From NCBI RefSeq assembly GCF_021290965.1, contig NZ_JAJOYT010000011.1, positions 84,573-148,572 of the forward strand: a stretch of DNA of 64,000 bases, read 5' to 3'. This DNA is from Rheinheimera faecalis. GTDB lineage: Bacteria; Pseudomonadota; Gammaproteobacteria; Enterobacterales; Alteromonadaceae. The translations under genes were made by a program, and so were the position numbers. Positions 35,018-43,376 of the stretch are shown in pieces. Every line of letters begins with the position of its first letter. The first letter of the stretch is position 1. The notes beneath the pieces are model-generated. The model did not search any database, was not told the DNA's origin, and saw nothing but the letters and a program-made list of their open reading frames with translations.

Positions 35018-35417
35018 GGCGCTTTGTTTTTTTATCCGCCTGTGTAGCTCTATTCTTTGGTTCAGTTTAAATCTCAAACCAAGCGCCATCCGGCACTTTC
35101 GACTTTGTTTCCCAAAACATGAATTCTCTTTAGTACCAATGTTCTGCCGCTATCGGTCTGTTAAATAGCCATTCCATCAGGTTAAACCATACCACTCCTA
35201 TCAGAATAATGTTTCGAATTCATCGCCAAGGTGCAGACTTATTAACCAAAACGTGTTATGGATAGTGGGCATGTCTTTGACCTGAGTAGTTTTAAACCTG
35301 TGGGCTTTAGTACTCTTCCTCAAAAATTTGCTTTGCGGATCGGCAGACGTTATCCGCGTTTTTGTGGTCGTTATAGCTTTGGAACCTCATTCTTTATCAA
35401 ATGTTGGGCGGCGTAAC
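35018..35417. other. 400-base region without a supported gene
   Basis: Several short open frames exist but none has a ribosome-binding site or recognisable product. The last 90 bases are open in the frame of the acyltransferase gene. No repeat, RNA or clear terminator was seen; one phrase resembling an integron core site near 35404 was examined and rejected. Confidence 0.5.
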
Positions 35418-36533
35418 ATGACACAAAGATTTTTAGTATTGGACAGTTTCAGAGGCTTATGTGCCTTATCTGTGGTGGTATTTCATCTGCATGTCGTCAG
35501 TACATTTACTGAGGCAGATTTCTTTCGTGGTAGCGGGCTCCTGGTGGAGTTCTTTTTTGTATTAAGTGGCTTTGTGTTGAGCCATGGTTACGCATTCAGT
35601 ACCCATTTATCCTTTAAGCAGTTCGCTGTACTTCGAAGCTTCAGGTTATTCCCTCTGCATATTGTGATGTTAGTGGTGTTTATCCTTTTTGAGTTTGGCA
35701 AATTAGCGGCTTATCAGTGGGGAGGGCTTTTATTCAACAGTGCTCCTTTTACAGGCTTAGGGGCTCCTTCAGAGATATTGCCTAATTTTTTTCTTGTTCA
35801 TGCCTGGTCTTCGCTAACGGATCCCTGGTCTTTTAATTCTCCATCCTGGAGTATCAGCATTGAGTATTACATCTATTTTATTTTCTTCGCGACTCTGTTG
35901 CTGTTTAAGAGTTATAAGATCTTAGCCTGGACTTTTATAAGCTTTGTCATGTTGTGGCTTATTGCGAAAGAGGCTATTTTCCCTGTGCTTGATGTGCAGC
36001 GGGGATTGTCGTGCTTCTTCGCCGGTGGGGTCACTTATTACCTTTACTCGCGTTTAAACTATTTAAAATTCAACTACCTGGTTGCTTCTTTACTGGAGGC
36101 ACTGCTGCTGGTTTTGGTTGTCTGTATAGTGGCGTCCAGCATTGAGTACCGATCACTGATCTCAACCTTCCTGTTTTGTGCCACTGTATTTATCTATTCA
36201 TTTGAGGTGGGTTTTATCTCTTCTGTGTTGAAGCGATCTGTGTTTACCAGATTAGGGGAGTTGTCGTACTCCATCTATATGACACATGCCGCAGTCATTT
36301 TTGTCCTTGTGTCTCTGGCTATGGTGATGCAAAAAATCACAGGATTACAGCTGGCTCCAATGGTGGACGATGTCCGATTTGTTACGACCGGCTATCAGCT
36401 GCCTAACATTATTCTGGTTTTTTGTGTGTTAGCTCTGGTTGTTTTCATCTCTTTTTTCACCCACAAGTACATAGAAAAATGGGGGCAACGTAAAGCTAAA
36501 GTCTTATTGTCTAAAGCGGCAAGTCCGGCCTGA
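35418..36533 (+). CDS. membrane acyltransferase 3 family (OafA/YrhL-like)
   Basis: A 371-residue inner-membrane protein with about ten helices. It starts TQRFLVLDSFRGLCALSVVVFHLH, the hallmark R/H motif of acyltransferase-3 proteins (the FRG Arg and FHLH His), then FFVLSGFVLSHGY and WSFNSPSWSISIEYYIYFIFF. These enzymes O-acylate lipid A, O-antigen, peptidoglycan or exopolysaccharide sugars. There is no neighbouring glycan locus, so the acceptor is unknown. Start ATG 35418 places the motif at the usual position; its ribosome-binding site is weak. Confidence 0.85.
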   Translation: MTQRFLVLDSFRGLCALSVVVFHLHVVSTFTEADFFRGSGLLVEFFFVLSGFVLSHGYAFSTHLSFKQFAVLRSFRLFPLHIVMLVVFILFEFGKLAAYQWGGLLFNSAPFTGLGAPSEILPNFFLVHAWSSLTDPWSFNSPSWSISIEYYIYFIFFATLLLFKSYKILAWTFISFVMLWLIAKEAIFPVLDVQRGLSCFFAGGVTYYLYSRLNYLKFNYLVASLLEALLLVLVVCIVASSIEYRSLISTFLFCATVFIYSFEVGFISSVLKRSVFTRLGELSYSIYMTHAAVIFVLVSLAMVMQKITGLQLAPMVDDVRFVTTGYQLPNIILVFCVLALVVFISFFTHKYIEKWGQRKAKVLLSKAASPA

Positions 36534-36656
36534 AAGGTTTCAGTTTTTGATATAAGCTTTGGCTGTTAAATTTTTCCAGAAAATAGCAGTCTTGTGCTCA
36601 TCCATGTAGAATGCGCGCTTATAAGCTTGTACCAGCGCATATCTGTAGGAATTTTG

Positions 36657-36977
36657 ATGAAAAAGACAATAGCTTTAACCCACCCTAAACTGCAACCTGC
36701 CCGTTTGGTGGATTCCATTAAGTATGATATTAAAAAATACCTGAACAGAGAGCGTCGTAAGAGCCTGCCTGCTGGTATGGATTACTGGACCTTTGACTGT
36801 CGCTTTGGTGCTTCAGTGGATGTTGCAGAGAAGATTTTTACCTCTGAAATCAATAAACATATTGATGCTGCGGTGGCACAAGAGCTGGAGAGCTTCTATG
36901 TAGAAATTCTTGCCAGAGCCTGCAAACATAAGCCACGTGAACTTGGTTTTGACATCGACGAAGCTGACGAAGGTTGA
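36657..36977 (+). CDS. DUF6172 family protein
   Basis: A 106-residue cytosolic protein. MKKTIALTHPKLQPARLVDSIKYDIKKYLNRERRKSLPAGMDYWTFDCRFG is the conserved N-terminal block of a small family I know as DUF6172; the rest is helical with an acidic tail. AGGA lies six bases ahead of the ATG, which is preferred to the upstream in-frame start. The function is unknown; the Lys/Arg-rich block could contact nucleic acid, but this is a guess. Confidence 0.72.
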   Translation: MKKTIALTHPKLQPARLVDSIKYDIKKYLNRERRKSLPAGMDYWTFDCRFGASVDVAEKIFTSEINKHIDAAVAQELESFYVEILARACKHKPRELGFDIDEADEG

Positions 36978-37140
36978 TACTCAGAATGCTTGTCGCAGCA
37001 GATAAGCATTTCACTTTTTAACCCAAAGCGACCTGATTCAGGCGCCTAAACATTACAGAAAAACTGCGTAAAATTCATTCAATGACAAAGAATTGTCTCT
37101 TCTACCGCTAAAATACTGTATATTCTGCCCTCATTTTTTA

Positions 37141-37157
37141 CTGTAGCTATTCTACAG
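37141..37157 (+). promoter_or_regulatory. leader hairpin just before the helicase Shine-Dalgarno site
   Basis: CTGTAGCTATTCTACAG forms a perfect six-bp stem with a five-base loop ending one base before AGGAAC, the ribosome-binding site of the helicase gene. It could modulate translation, for example in an RNA-helicase or cold-dependent feedback. The link is inference. Confidence 0.4.
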
Positions 37158-37167
37158 AGGAACTCTT

Positions 37168-38448
37168 ATGCAATTTTCATCTTTAGATTTAGCCCCGGAT
37201 TTACTCCGCGCCCTTGTAGAATGTGGCTACAGTGATATGACCCCGGTACAAGAACAGGCCATAGTGCCTGCACGTCGCGGTAAAGATTTACAAGTTACAG
37301 CGCAAACAGGTACAGGTAAAACTGCTGCCTTTGCTATTCCTGTATTACAACGCATGCTGGATAAACCAAAAGATACAGTAGCGCAGCGCCCACGTGCCTT
37401 GATCCTGACTCCAACCCGTGAATTAGCTGAGCAAATTGCTGAATCTATCTCTGCTTACGCGCAGTTTGTGCCTTTGAGTGTCACGGCACTTTATGGTGGC
37501 GTGAAAATGGGCGGTCAGGCCAACAAATTAAAAGCGGGTGTAGATATCCTGATCAGCACGCCAGGCCGTTTGATAGAACATATGGCCCTTGGTAATGTGA
37601 TCTTAAGTGATGTTGAATTTGTAGTGCTGGACGAAGCCGACCGTATGCTGGATATGGGCTTTGTTACAGACGTGACCAAGTTAATGCAAATGACGGCGAC
37701 TACACGCCAAACCATGTTGTTCTCGGCTACAACTTCACCAGCCGTGAATGAACTGTCGCATAAAATTCTGAAAAATCACCAGCAAATCCGTGTGGCGAAA
37801 ACCAATAGTACGGCTGACACCGTCAACCACGTGGTGTATCCGGTTGAAGAAAGTCGCAAAATCGAATTGTTTGAACAGCTGCTGGCCGAAAAAAACTGGT
37901 TTCAGGTGTTGGTGTTCACCAGTACTAAAGAGCAGGCTGACCGCTTATTAGCTGGCTTGCAAATGCGGAAAATTGACGCTGCTGTTTGTCATGGTGATAA
38001 AAGCCAGGGCGCACGTCGTCGCGCTATCGCTGATTTCAAATCTGCTAAGTTACAGGTATTGATTGCGACTGAAGTGGCTGCCCGTGGTCTTGATATTCAA
38101 GGCCTGGATTACGTAGTGAACTTTAACCTGCCGTATCTGCCGGAAGATTATGTGCACCGTATCGGTCGTACCGGTCGTGCAGGCGCTACAGGCAACGCGA
38201 TTTCATTTGTCAGTCGTGAAGAAGAGCAAACGTTAGAGCGCATTCAAAAGCTGATAGGCAGCACGGTCAAACGTATAGTCACGCCAGGCTTTGAAGTGAG
38301 CAACAGGGAATCGCTGTTAAAAAGTATTTCACGTAAGGTCTTGTCAGGCCGTTCCAACAAAGCCAGCGAAACCTCTATTGATTTAGACAGTTCAAATAAA
38401 GTGAAGCCGAAGGCCAAACCTAAAGCTAAGCCGCGCACTACTAAGTAA
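37168..38448 (+). CDS. rhlE: DEAD-box RNA helicase, RhlE-like
   Basis: A 426-residue cytosolic ATP-dependent RNA helicase with every motif in order: the Q motif (GYSDMTPVQEQAI), I AQTGTGKT, Ia PTRELAEQ, TPGR, II DEAD, III SAT, IV VLVFTSTKEQA, V ATEVAARGLDI and VI HRIGRTGRAG. A basic, low-complexity tail (KVKPKAKPKAKPRTTK) replaces a defined C-terminal domain, as in RhlE-type enzymes involved in ribosome assembly or RNA decay. The start follows AGGAAC. The symbol reflects subfamily resemblance. Confidence 0.9.
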   Translation: MQFSSLDLAPDLLRALVECGYSDMTPVQEQAIVPARRGKDLQVTAQTGTGKTAAFAIPVLQRMLDKPKDTVAQRPRALILTPTRELAEQIAESISAYAQFVPLSVTALYGGVKMGGQANKLKAGVDILISTPGRLIEHMALGNVILSDVEFVVLDEADRMLDMGFVTDVTKLMQMTATTRQTMLFSATTSPAVNELSHKILKNHQQIRVAKTNSTADTVNHVVYPVEESRKIELFEQLLAEKNWFQVLVFTSTKEQADRLLAGLQMRKIDAAVCHGDKSQGARRRAIADFKSAKLQVLIATEVAARGLDIQGLDYVVNFNLPYLPEDYVHRIGRTGRAGATGNAISFVSREEEQTLERIQKLIGSTVKRIVTPGFEVSNRESLLKSISRKVLSGRSNKASETSIDLDSSNKVKPKAKPKAKPRTTK

Positions 38449-38461
38449 TCTTCTGTTCTCA

Positions 38462-38492
38462 AACCAGTCAAAGCTGCTTGCTTTGACTGGTT
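38462..38492. terminator. hairpin between convergent genes
   Basis: A 12-bp stem AACCAGTCAAAG / CTTTGACTGGTT with a seven-base loop follows the helicase gene by 13 bases. Neither strand has a good U-tract, so its strength as an intrinsic terminator is doubtful. Confidence 0.55.
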
Positions 38493-38541
38493 ATCTTCGT
38501 TTACCTACAAATCCCTTACCTGGTTCGCTTCCCCAGTTTGC

Positions 38542-40035
38542 TTACATGTAGGCCTTGGTAAAAGCTTCTTTTGATTGTTTGATATAGCTGCGGGCTTTTT
38601 GCGCGTGTTGCTCCCATGCCGCTTTATCTTTGGCGTCGGTGAAGGGGTTTTGATCCGGTGCGACTGAGCGCTCAAATCTATCGTAGAAGGTAATAGCCGA
38701 CGAAGTAATTTGGTTAAAACGCTCTTTAAATTCCTGCATGCCCTCAAGCTGCTCTGAGGTTTTCAGCATATATTGGATCAGCTGGGTATTGTCATTCGCG
38801 GCCAGATAACTCTGAGCTTTAGTAGTGACGTTTTCACCCACTTCATTCATCACCAATGCACGAATAGATTCTTCTTTACTCATCACCCGGCTGTAATTTT
38901 CCTGAGTGCGGGCAAGACCAGCGTGCTGAATATAGTCGCGCAAGTGTTTGTCTAAATCTTTACGAAATACTTCCACCATTTTCAGCATGTTTTGCAAATC
39001 GTTTTCCAGGGTGGAAACCTGCACTAATTCACGTTCCAGCTCATTTAAAAACTTCTCAGCCTGCTCGTAAATTTTTAAACCATTTTCTTCGGCAAACTTA
39101 CGGTCTTTGCGGTTTAAATCAGCGTTCTCATAATTCGATTTATCAAAAGCTGTCGCCAGAAAGGACTTAAAAGGCTCAGCAAAGGCAGCATATAAACCGC
39201 CGCTGACGACCGTTAAAGTAGCGGTCGTTAAGTCACCAAAAGGTTTAACCATTGAATTCAATCTGGCTTGCTGTAAAGGCGAAGCCACTCTTTTAGTGTC
39301 GGCCAAAATAGTACGGAAAGACGAATAGGCCATAGGGTTCGACATTTTATTGCGCTCTGAACTTGCCAGTGCAAAAGTGATGGTCGAATAAATAGCGTTG
39401 GCATATTCCAGATACTGACGCTGGCTTTCCAACTGCGCCGCATAGTTTTTACCTATAGTGCGGAACGACTCGCTTTGCAGCTCGTAGTTTTTATTGGTTT
39501 GCAGCTTATCCAAAATGCCGCTGATAATTTTTTGCTCGTTTTTCTGCAGTGCTGTATCCAGCAAAATACGGTCTAAAACCACATCATCCAGCGCTACGCC
39601 ACCGTGCAAGGTTTCTATGTCTAAACGCAGATATTTGCGGCCCGGATCGTCAATAGAAACACGATGTGCCATATAGGCTTCAGTGCCGGCAGGCGCTTCA
39701 ATCAGGCCAACCTGTTGCCACTGTGCATCCAAAGCCACAGAAGATGAGGTTAAAATATTAATTCGGTAGCTGGCAAAAGCAGACTGAGGCTTGACCCAAA
39801 ACTCCAGCAAACCCAGTTCAGACACCGGATAACGGCTGACTAAAGAGCTGCTGCCATCCTGACAAAATAATGCGCTTGTGCCAGTGCGGGCCATTTCAGA
39901 GCTGCGCTGGCAACCAGCAAGAATATTCCACTGATGGGCGTCCTGTTCAAAGTCGCTGGAAAATACCAGTTCACCGGGTTTGGCCACAGCAAAACCACTG
40001 AATAAACAAAGCAAGGCAACAGAAAAACGACGCAT
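38542..40035 (-). CDS. exported protein of unknown family, 497 residues
   Basis: A signal peptide (MRRFSVALLCLFSGFAVAKP) is followed by a beta-rich domain of about 170 residues (GELVFSSDFEQDAHQWNILAG, LLEFWVKPQSAF, YLRLDIETLHGGVALDDVVL) that looks like a carbohydrate-binding or jelly-roll module with DDVV typical of such folds. Two Cys (GCQRSS, ALFCQDG) may pair. The last 300 residues are strongly helical and charged, with coiled-coil-like stretches. GAGGA sits four bases before the chosen ATG. I do not recognise the overall architecture. Confidence 0.6.
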   Translation of the reverse strand: MRRFSVALLCLFSGFAVAKPGELVFSSDFEQDAHQWNILAGCQRSSEMARTGTSALFCQDGSSSLVSRYPVSELGLLEFWVKPQSAFASYRINILTSSSVALDAQWQQVGLIEAPAGTEAYMAHRVSIDDPGRKYLRLDIETLHGGVALDDVVLDRILLDTALQKNEQKIISGILDKLQTNKNYELQSESFRTIGKNYAAQLESQRQYLEYANAIYSTITFALASSERNKMSNPMAYSSFRTILADTKRVASPLQQARLNSMVKPFGDLTTATLTVVSGGLYAAFAEPFKSFLATAFDKSNYENADLNRKDRKFAEENGLKIYEQAEKFLNELERELVQVSTLENDLQNMLKMVEVFRKDLDKHLRDYIQHAGLARTQENYSRVMSKEESIRALVMNEVGENVTTKAQSYLAANDNTQLIQYMLKTSEQLEGMQEFKERFNQITSSAITFYDRFERSVAPDQNPFTDAKDKAAWEQHAQKARSYIKQSKEAFTKAYM

Positions 40036-40261
40036 ACAATCCTCAATAGAGCAGGGTACAGGAAAGCCCATACAGTCTTGCATAAGGCTGACAGAACGAA
40101 GATTTATGGTAGCTGAATTTCGTAGCCAAAACAGCGCTAATTTTTGTTTTCCAATCAACAGCTTTTACTAAAAATAGCTGTTGCAGCAAAGCAGGCTGGC
40201 CCAGTATGCTCTGCGCTGACAAAAAGCGCCTCAGAAGGGGCCAATTACAGAGACGAGTTTG

Positions 40262-41854
40262 ATGAAATCACAGGGATTAAATTTTTACCATCCATTAGCC
40301 TTCTGGCTGGGCTGTCTTGGCATCACCTTGGGAGTGCTGGCGCATGTGCCCATGTTTATGCATGCCTCCCATATGAACTATCAGATGGTGGGGATGCCAA
40401 TGGACAGCAATATGCTGATTGGCATGGGGCTTATTCCATTGGGTTTGGTGCTGGCCATGTATGGCATGATGCCACGGCTGGACCAGCTGCGTAACACCGA
40501 CAACAGCAGATTACATTTTCATGTGGCCGATCAGTTGCCACTAAATAAAGAGCACTGGACTTTGGTGATGGTGCTGATGGCGGCTGTGATAGTGGATGTG
40601 ATGAAGCCCGCCACTTTAGGTTTTGTCATGCCGGGCTTAAAAGCTGAATATGGCATTAGCTCAAAAGAAGCAGGAGTGCTGGCGCTGGTAGCCTTAACAG
40701 GTACTACTATAGGCTCAGTGATCTGGGGCATGATGGCTGATTTATTTGGCCGCAGAGCCGCTATTTTATTATCGGCGCTGATGTTTATCGGCACTGCGAT
40801 TTGTGGTGCTATGCCATCTTTTGAATGGAATCTGGTGATGTGCTTTTTAATGGGCCTGTCAGCAGGGGGCTTATTGCCTATTACCTTTACCCTTATGGCT
40901 GAAACTATTCCAGCGGCACACAGAGGCTGGTTGTTAGTGGCTTTAGGTGGTTTTGGTACTGCGGCTGGTTATCTGGTGGCGTCAGGCTCAGCGGCTTTGT
41001 TGGAACCCATGTTTAGCTGGCGTATTTTGTGGATGCTGGGGCTGCCCACAGGCTTGTTGGTGATTTTTTTAAACCGTTATATTCCGGAATCGCCGCGTTA
41101 TCTGGCCAGTAAAGGATTAACCAGCGAAGCCCGTCTGGTGTTGCAGCGTTTTAGCGGTGTACAGGCTCATGATCAAAGCAGCATAGTGGTGGAAGAAGAA
41201 CCTGCTTTGCAGAACGCAGGATTTAAGCAGTTGTTACAAGGGCATTATGCCGGTATTACCTTAGGCTTAGTGGCGGCCGGTGTGGCCTGGGGTTTGGTGA
41301 ATTTTGGCTTTATGTTATGGCTGCCAACGAACTTAGGTGAAATGGGCTTAGCAGGGCAGGCCAGCGCTATTATTACGAAGTCGGCTTTTTTTGCTTTGCC
41401 TGGTGTGGCTTTAGTGATCTGGCTTTACCACAGCTGGAGCAGTATCAAAACCTTGCTGCTGTTTATTCTGCTGACCGCTTTGTCTTTACTGAGTTTTTGT
41501 CTTTTTGACTGGCTCGACAGCCGCTCTGTGACTTTGCTGTCAGTATCTATCGCCTTGCTGCTGGTCAGCTCCAGCGGTGTCATTGCCATGCTTATTCCCT
41601 ACGCAGCTGAGATATACCCGGTGCATTTGCGTGGCACAGGCTCTGGTATAGTGGCCGCCAGCTCGAAGTTTGGTGGCATTTTAGGTGCGTTGCTTGGAGT
41701 TTTAGGCTTATTTGATCAAATGGCATTATCTGGTTTGGTGATTATGGCAGCGCTGGTGATTGCGGCCTTTTTACTGCACCGTCACGGCATAGATACCAGA
41801 GGCATTCGACTGGAAGATATGCATGCCGCTTTAGAGAAGAAGTCTGATCGTTAA
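40262..41854 (+). CDS. MFS transporter with a Met/His-rich N-terminal extension
   Basis: A 530-residue permease. The core MFS repeat begins about residue 100 (VIVDVMKPATLGFVMPGLKAEYGISSKEAGVLALVALTGTTIGSVIWGMMADLFGRRAAIL, with the GxxxDxxGRR-type loop 2-3 motif) and includes IPESPRYLASKGL of the sugar/SV2-type group. Two additional N-terminal helices flank a segment crowded with Met and His (VPMFMHASHMNYQMVGMPMDSNM). The substrate is unknown. ATG 40262 is used; a TTG precedes it. It is divergent from the unknown exported protein gene and ends at a strong bidirectional terminator. Confidence 0.82.
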   Translation: MKSQGLNFYHPLAFWLGCLGITLGVLAHVPMFMHASHMNYQMVGMPMDSNMLIGMGLIPLGLVLAMYGMMPRLDQLRNTDNSRLHFHVADQLPLNKEHWTLVMVLMAAVIVDVMKPATLGFVMPGLKAEYGISSKEAGVLALVALTGTTIGSVIWGMMADLFGRRAAILLSALMFIGTAICGAMPSFEWNLVMCFLMGLSAGGLLPITFTLMAETIPAAHRGWLLVALGGFGTAAGYLVASGSAALLEPMFSWRILWMLGLPTGLLVIFLNRYIPESPRYLASKGLTSEARLVLQRFSGVQAHDQSSIVVEEEPALQNAGFKQLLQGHYAGITLGLVAAGVAWGLVNFGFMLWLPTNLGEMGLAGQASAIITKSAFFALPGVALVIWLYHSWSSIKTLLLFILLTALSLLSFCLFDWLDSRSVTLLSVSIALLLVSSSGVIAMLIPYAAEIYPVHLRGTGSGIVAASSKFGGILGALLGVLGLFDQMALSGLVIMAALVIAAFLLHRHGIDTRGIRLEDMHAALEKKSDR

Positions 41855-41856
41855 AG

Positions 41857-41885
41857 AAAAAGCCCGGATAGAACCGGGCTTTTTA
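41857..41885. terminator. bidirectional terminator
   Basis: AAAAAGCCCGG / CCGGGCTTTTT with a six-base loop, symmetrical so that both strands end in a T-run. It serves the MFS gene and the convergent TonB-domain gene. Confidence 0.93.
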
Positions 41886-41904
41886 GTCGAACCGTTCAGT
41901 GAGC

Positions 41905-43218
41905 TTAAAGCGCAGCTTTAAGCTCTGTCGCCAGGCCATAGTTTTGAGCTATGGCTTTATCCAGCAACAATTGCCCTTCCTGTTTATCGCCTTGTAGAAT
42001 TTTGCGCACACCAGACCAGGTTTGCACTTGCGGGTCGTTGTTTTGCAGCAGGTAATTTTCCCATTGTGGCGAGAACGCCGCCAGTTGACGTTGTGCGTCC
42101 AGACTGCCATTTTTAGCTGCCACGCTCCACCAATAATGACCACTGTGCAACTGAGACAAAGTGATTACAGGCTCGACAACAGCGGCTTTACCCGGATCGG
42201 CCCATAATTTGTAGTGGCCATGGCTGGCGTCTTCATCCAGCACTTTGCCGACTAATAATGCAGAGGCTTGCTGTAACTCCATTTTGTTGGATGATATCAC
42301 CTTGGTGACGACGCCTTTTTCATTGGTATTTACTTCAGCACTACCATAAAAACCTTCGATTTTTGTTTTAAACGATGATTTGCGGCTAAAAAATTGTTCA
42401 GGTAACTCGTTACTAACTTCTAGTGGTAAATCCTTGTCTACGTTCACATGATAATTAGCATTAGTTGCCAGCAGATCCATCATGGTGCCGAGCATATATT
42501 GGTGTGCAGGAGAGCCAGCGACTGCATATTCAACCAATTTATGATCCTGCATGAATTTGTTTACTTTGTGTTTTGAGAGTGGCCCAAGGCTATAGTGCAG
42601 CACTACTTTACCCTGATGTTTTTGACCAGTCGCTGCATACTTCCAGGTCTTAACAGCTCTGGCTGAGGTTTTATCAAAAGTCTTTGCCGGAAAAGAACCC
42701 AACACCTCAACCGCAGACACATTGCCTTGCTCATCAATCACAAATCTAAGCACGCTGTAGCCAAAAAGACCTTTTTGCGCTGCACCTTCCGGATAAGAGG
42801 GCGCTTTGCGGCTGACAACTTCAGGGAAATCTTTGACAGCTAATGTGTCATCTTCCTCCATTTTGACCTGCACCTGGCCGAGCAAATGGCGGGACTGTTC
42901 ATAGGCTTGTTGCTGCTCTGTAACTGACAGCTTTTTCGATATCAAACTTATCGCTCCGGCAGCTCTGTTATCGCCAAGTTCAGCAGCCAGTTGAAAATAA
43001 GCCAGAGCTTTAACCGGATCTGCGGTAGCTCCTTCGCCTTTATAAAGCATCACGGCCAGATTAAATGCAGCAACCTCGTTGCCAAGCGGCAGCAGCTCAC
43101 TAAATTCAGCAGTGGCTTGAGGGTAGTCTTTTTGATCGTAGTGTTTTAGTGCATCCAGTAAGTCGGCCTGTGCCAGGGTGCTGAACAGCAGTCCGGCAGC
43201 CAATAATGATTTGCGCAT
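41905..43218 (-). CDS. periplasmic protein with Sel1-like repeats and a TonB C-terminal domain
   Basis: A 437-residue protein with a cleavable signal peptide (MRKSLLAAGLLFSTLAQA). Sel1/TPR-like helices follow (EVAAFNLAVMLYKGEGATADPVKALAYFQLAAELGDNRAAG), then a TonB-C domain (about 130-215: RKAPSYPEGAAQKGLFGYSVLRFVIDEQGNVSAVEVLGSFPAKTFDKTSARAVKTWKY). The C-terminal half is unassigned, ending in another Sel1-like pair (SGHYWWSVAAKNGSLDAQRQLA). It lacks the N-terminal transmembrane anchor of genuine TonB, so it is unlikely to energise receptors directly. It lies downstream of, and in the same direction as, the DUF885 gene but behind a terminator. Confidence 0.8.
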   Translation of the reverse strand: MRKSLLAAGLLFSTLAQADLLDALKHYDQKDYPQATAEFSELLPLGNEVAAFNLAVMLYKGEGATADPVKALAYFQLAAELGDNRAAGAISLISKKLSVTEQQQAYEQSRHLLGQVQVKMEEDDTLAVKDFPEVVSRKAPSYPEGAAQKGLFGYSVLRFVIDEQGNVSAVEVLGSFPAKTFDKTSARAVKTWKYAATGQKHQGKVVLHYSLGPLSKHKVNKFMQDHKLVEYAVAGSPAHQYMLGTMMDLLATNANYHVNVDKDLPLEVSNELPEQFFSRKSSFKTKIEGFYGSAEVNTNEKGVVTKVISSNKMELQQASALLVGKVLDEDASHGHYKLWADPGKAAVVEPVITLSQLHSGHYWWSVAAKNGSLDAQRQLAAFSPQWENYLLQNNDPQVQTWSGVRKILQGDKQEGQLLLDKAIAQNYGLATELKAAL

Positions 43219-43331
43219 TGTTTTGTCCCTGTAATAGCGTTTAATGTGAGAGGAAGGTTAACATTGATGCAACACTAGCGGCAAGTTGAAGATATCAGCG
43301 AACTAAAAAATAATGGGCTGGGTCTAGTAAA

Positions 43332-43360
43332 AAAAATGGCCCAGTCAAGGGCCATTTTTA
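43332..43360 (-). terminator. terminator of the DUF885 gene
   Basis: AAAAATGGCCC / GGGCCATTTTT hairpin; on the minus strand the stem runs into eight T. It lies 17 bases beyond the DUF885 stop codon. Confidence 0.92.
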
Positions 43361-43376
43361 GAGGTTCAGAGCGGAA

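Noticed and set aside
35340..35420. GTTGGGCGGCGTAAC phrase resembling an integron core site before the acyltransferase gene
   Set aside because: No matching inverted partner or internal hairpins within 150 bases, and the flanking genes are not cassette-like.
37110..37130. CTGTATATTCTG considered as a LexA box ahead of the helicase
   Set aside because: The required CTG-N10-CAG symmetry is missing.
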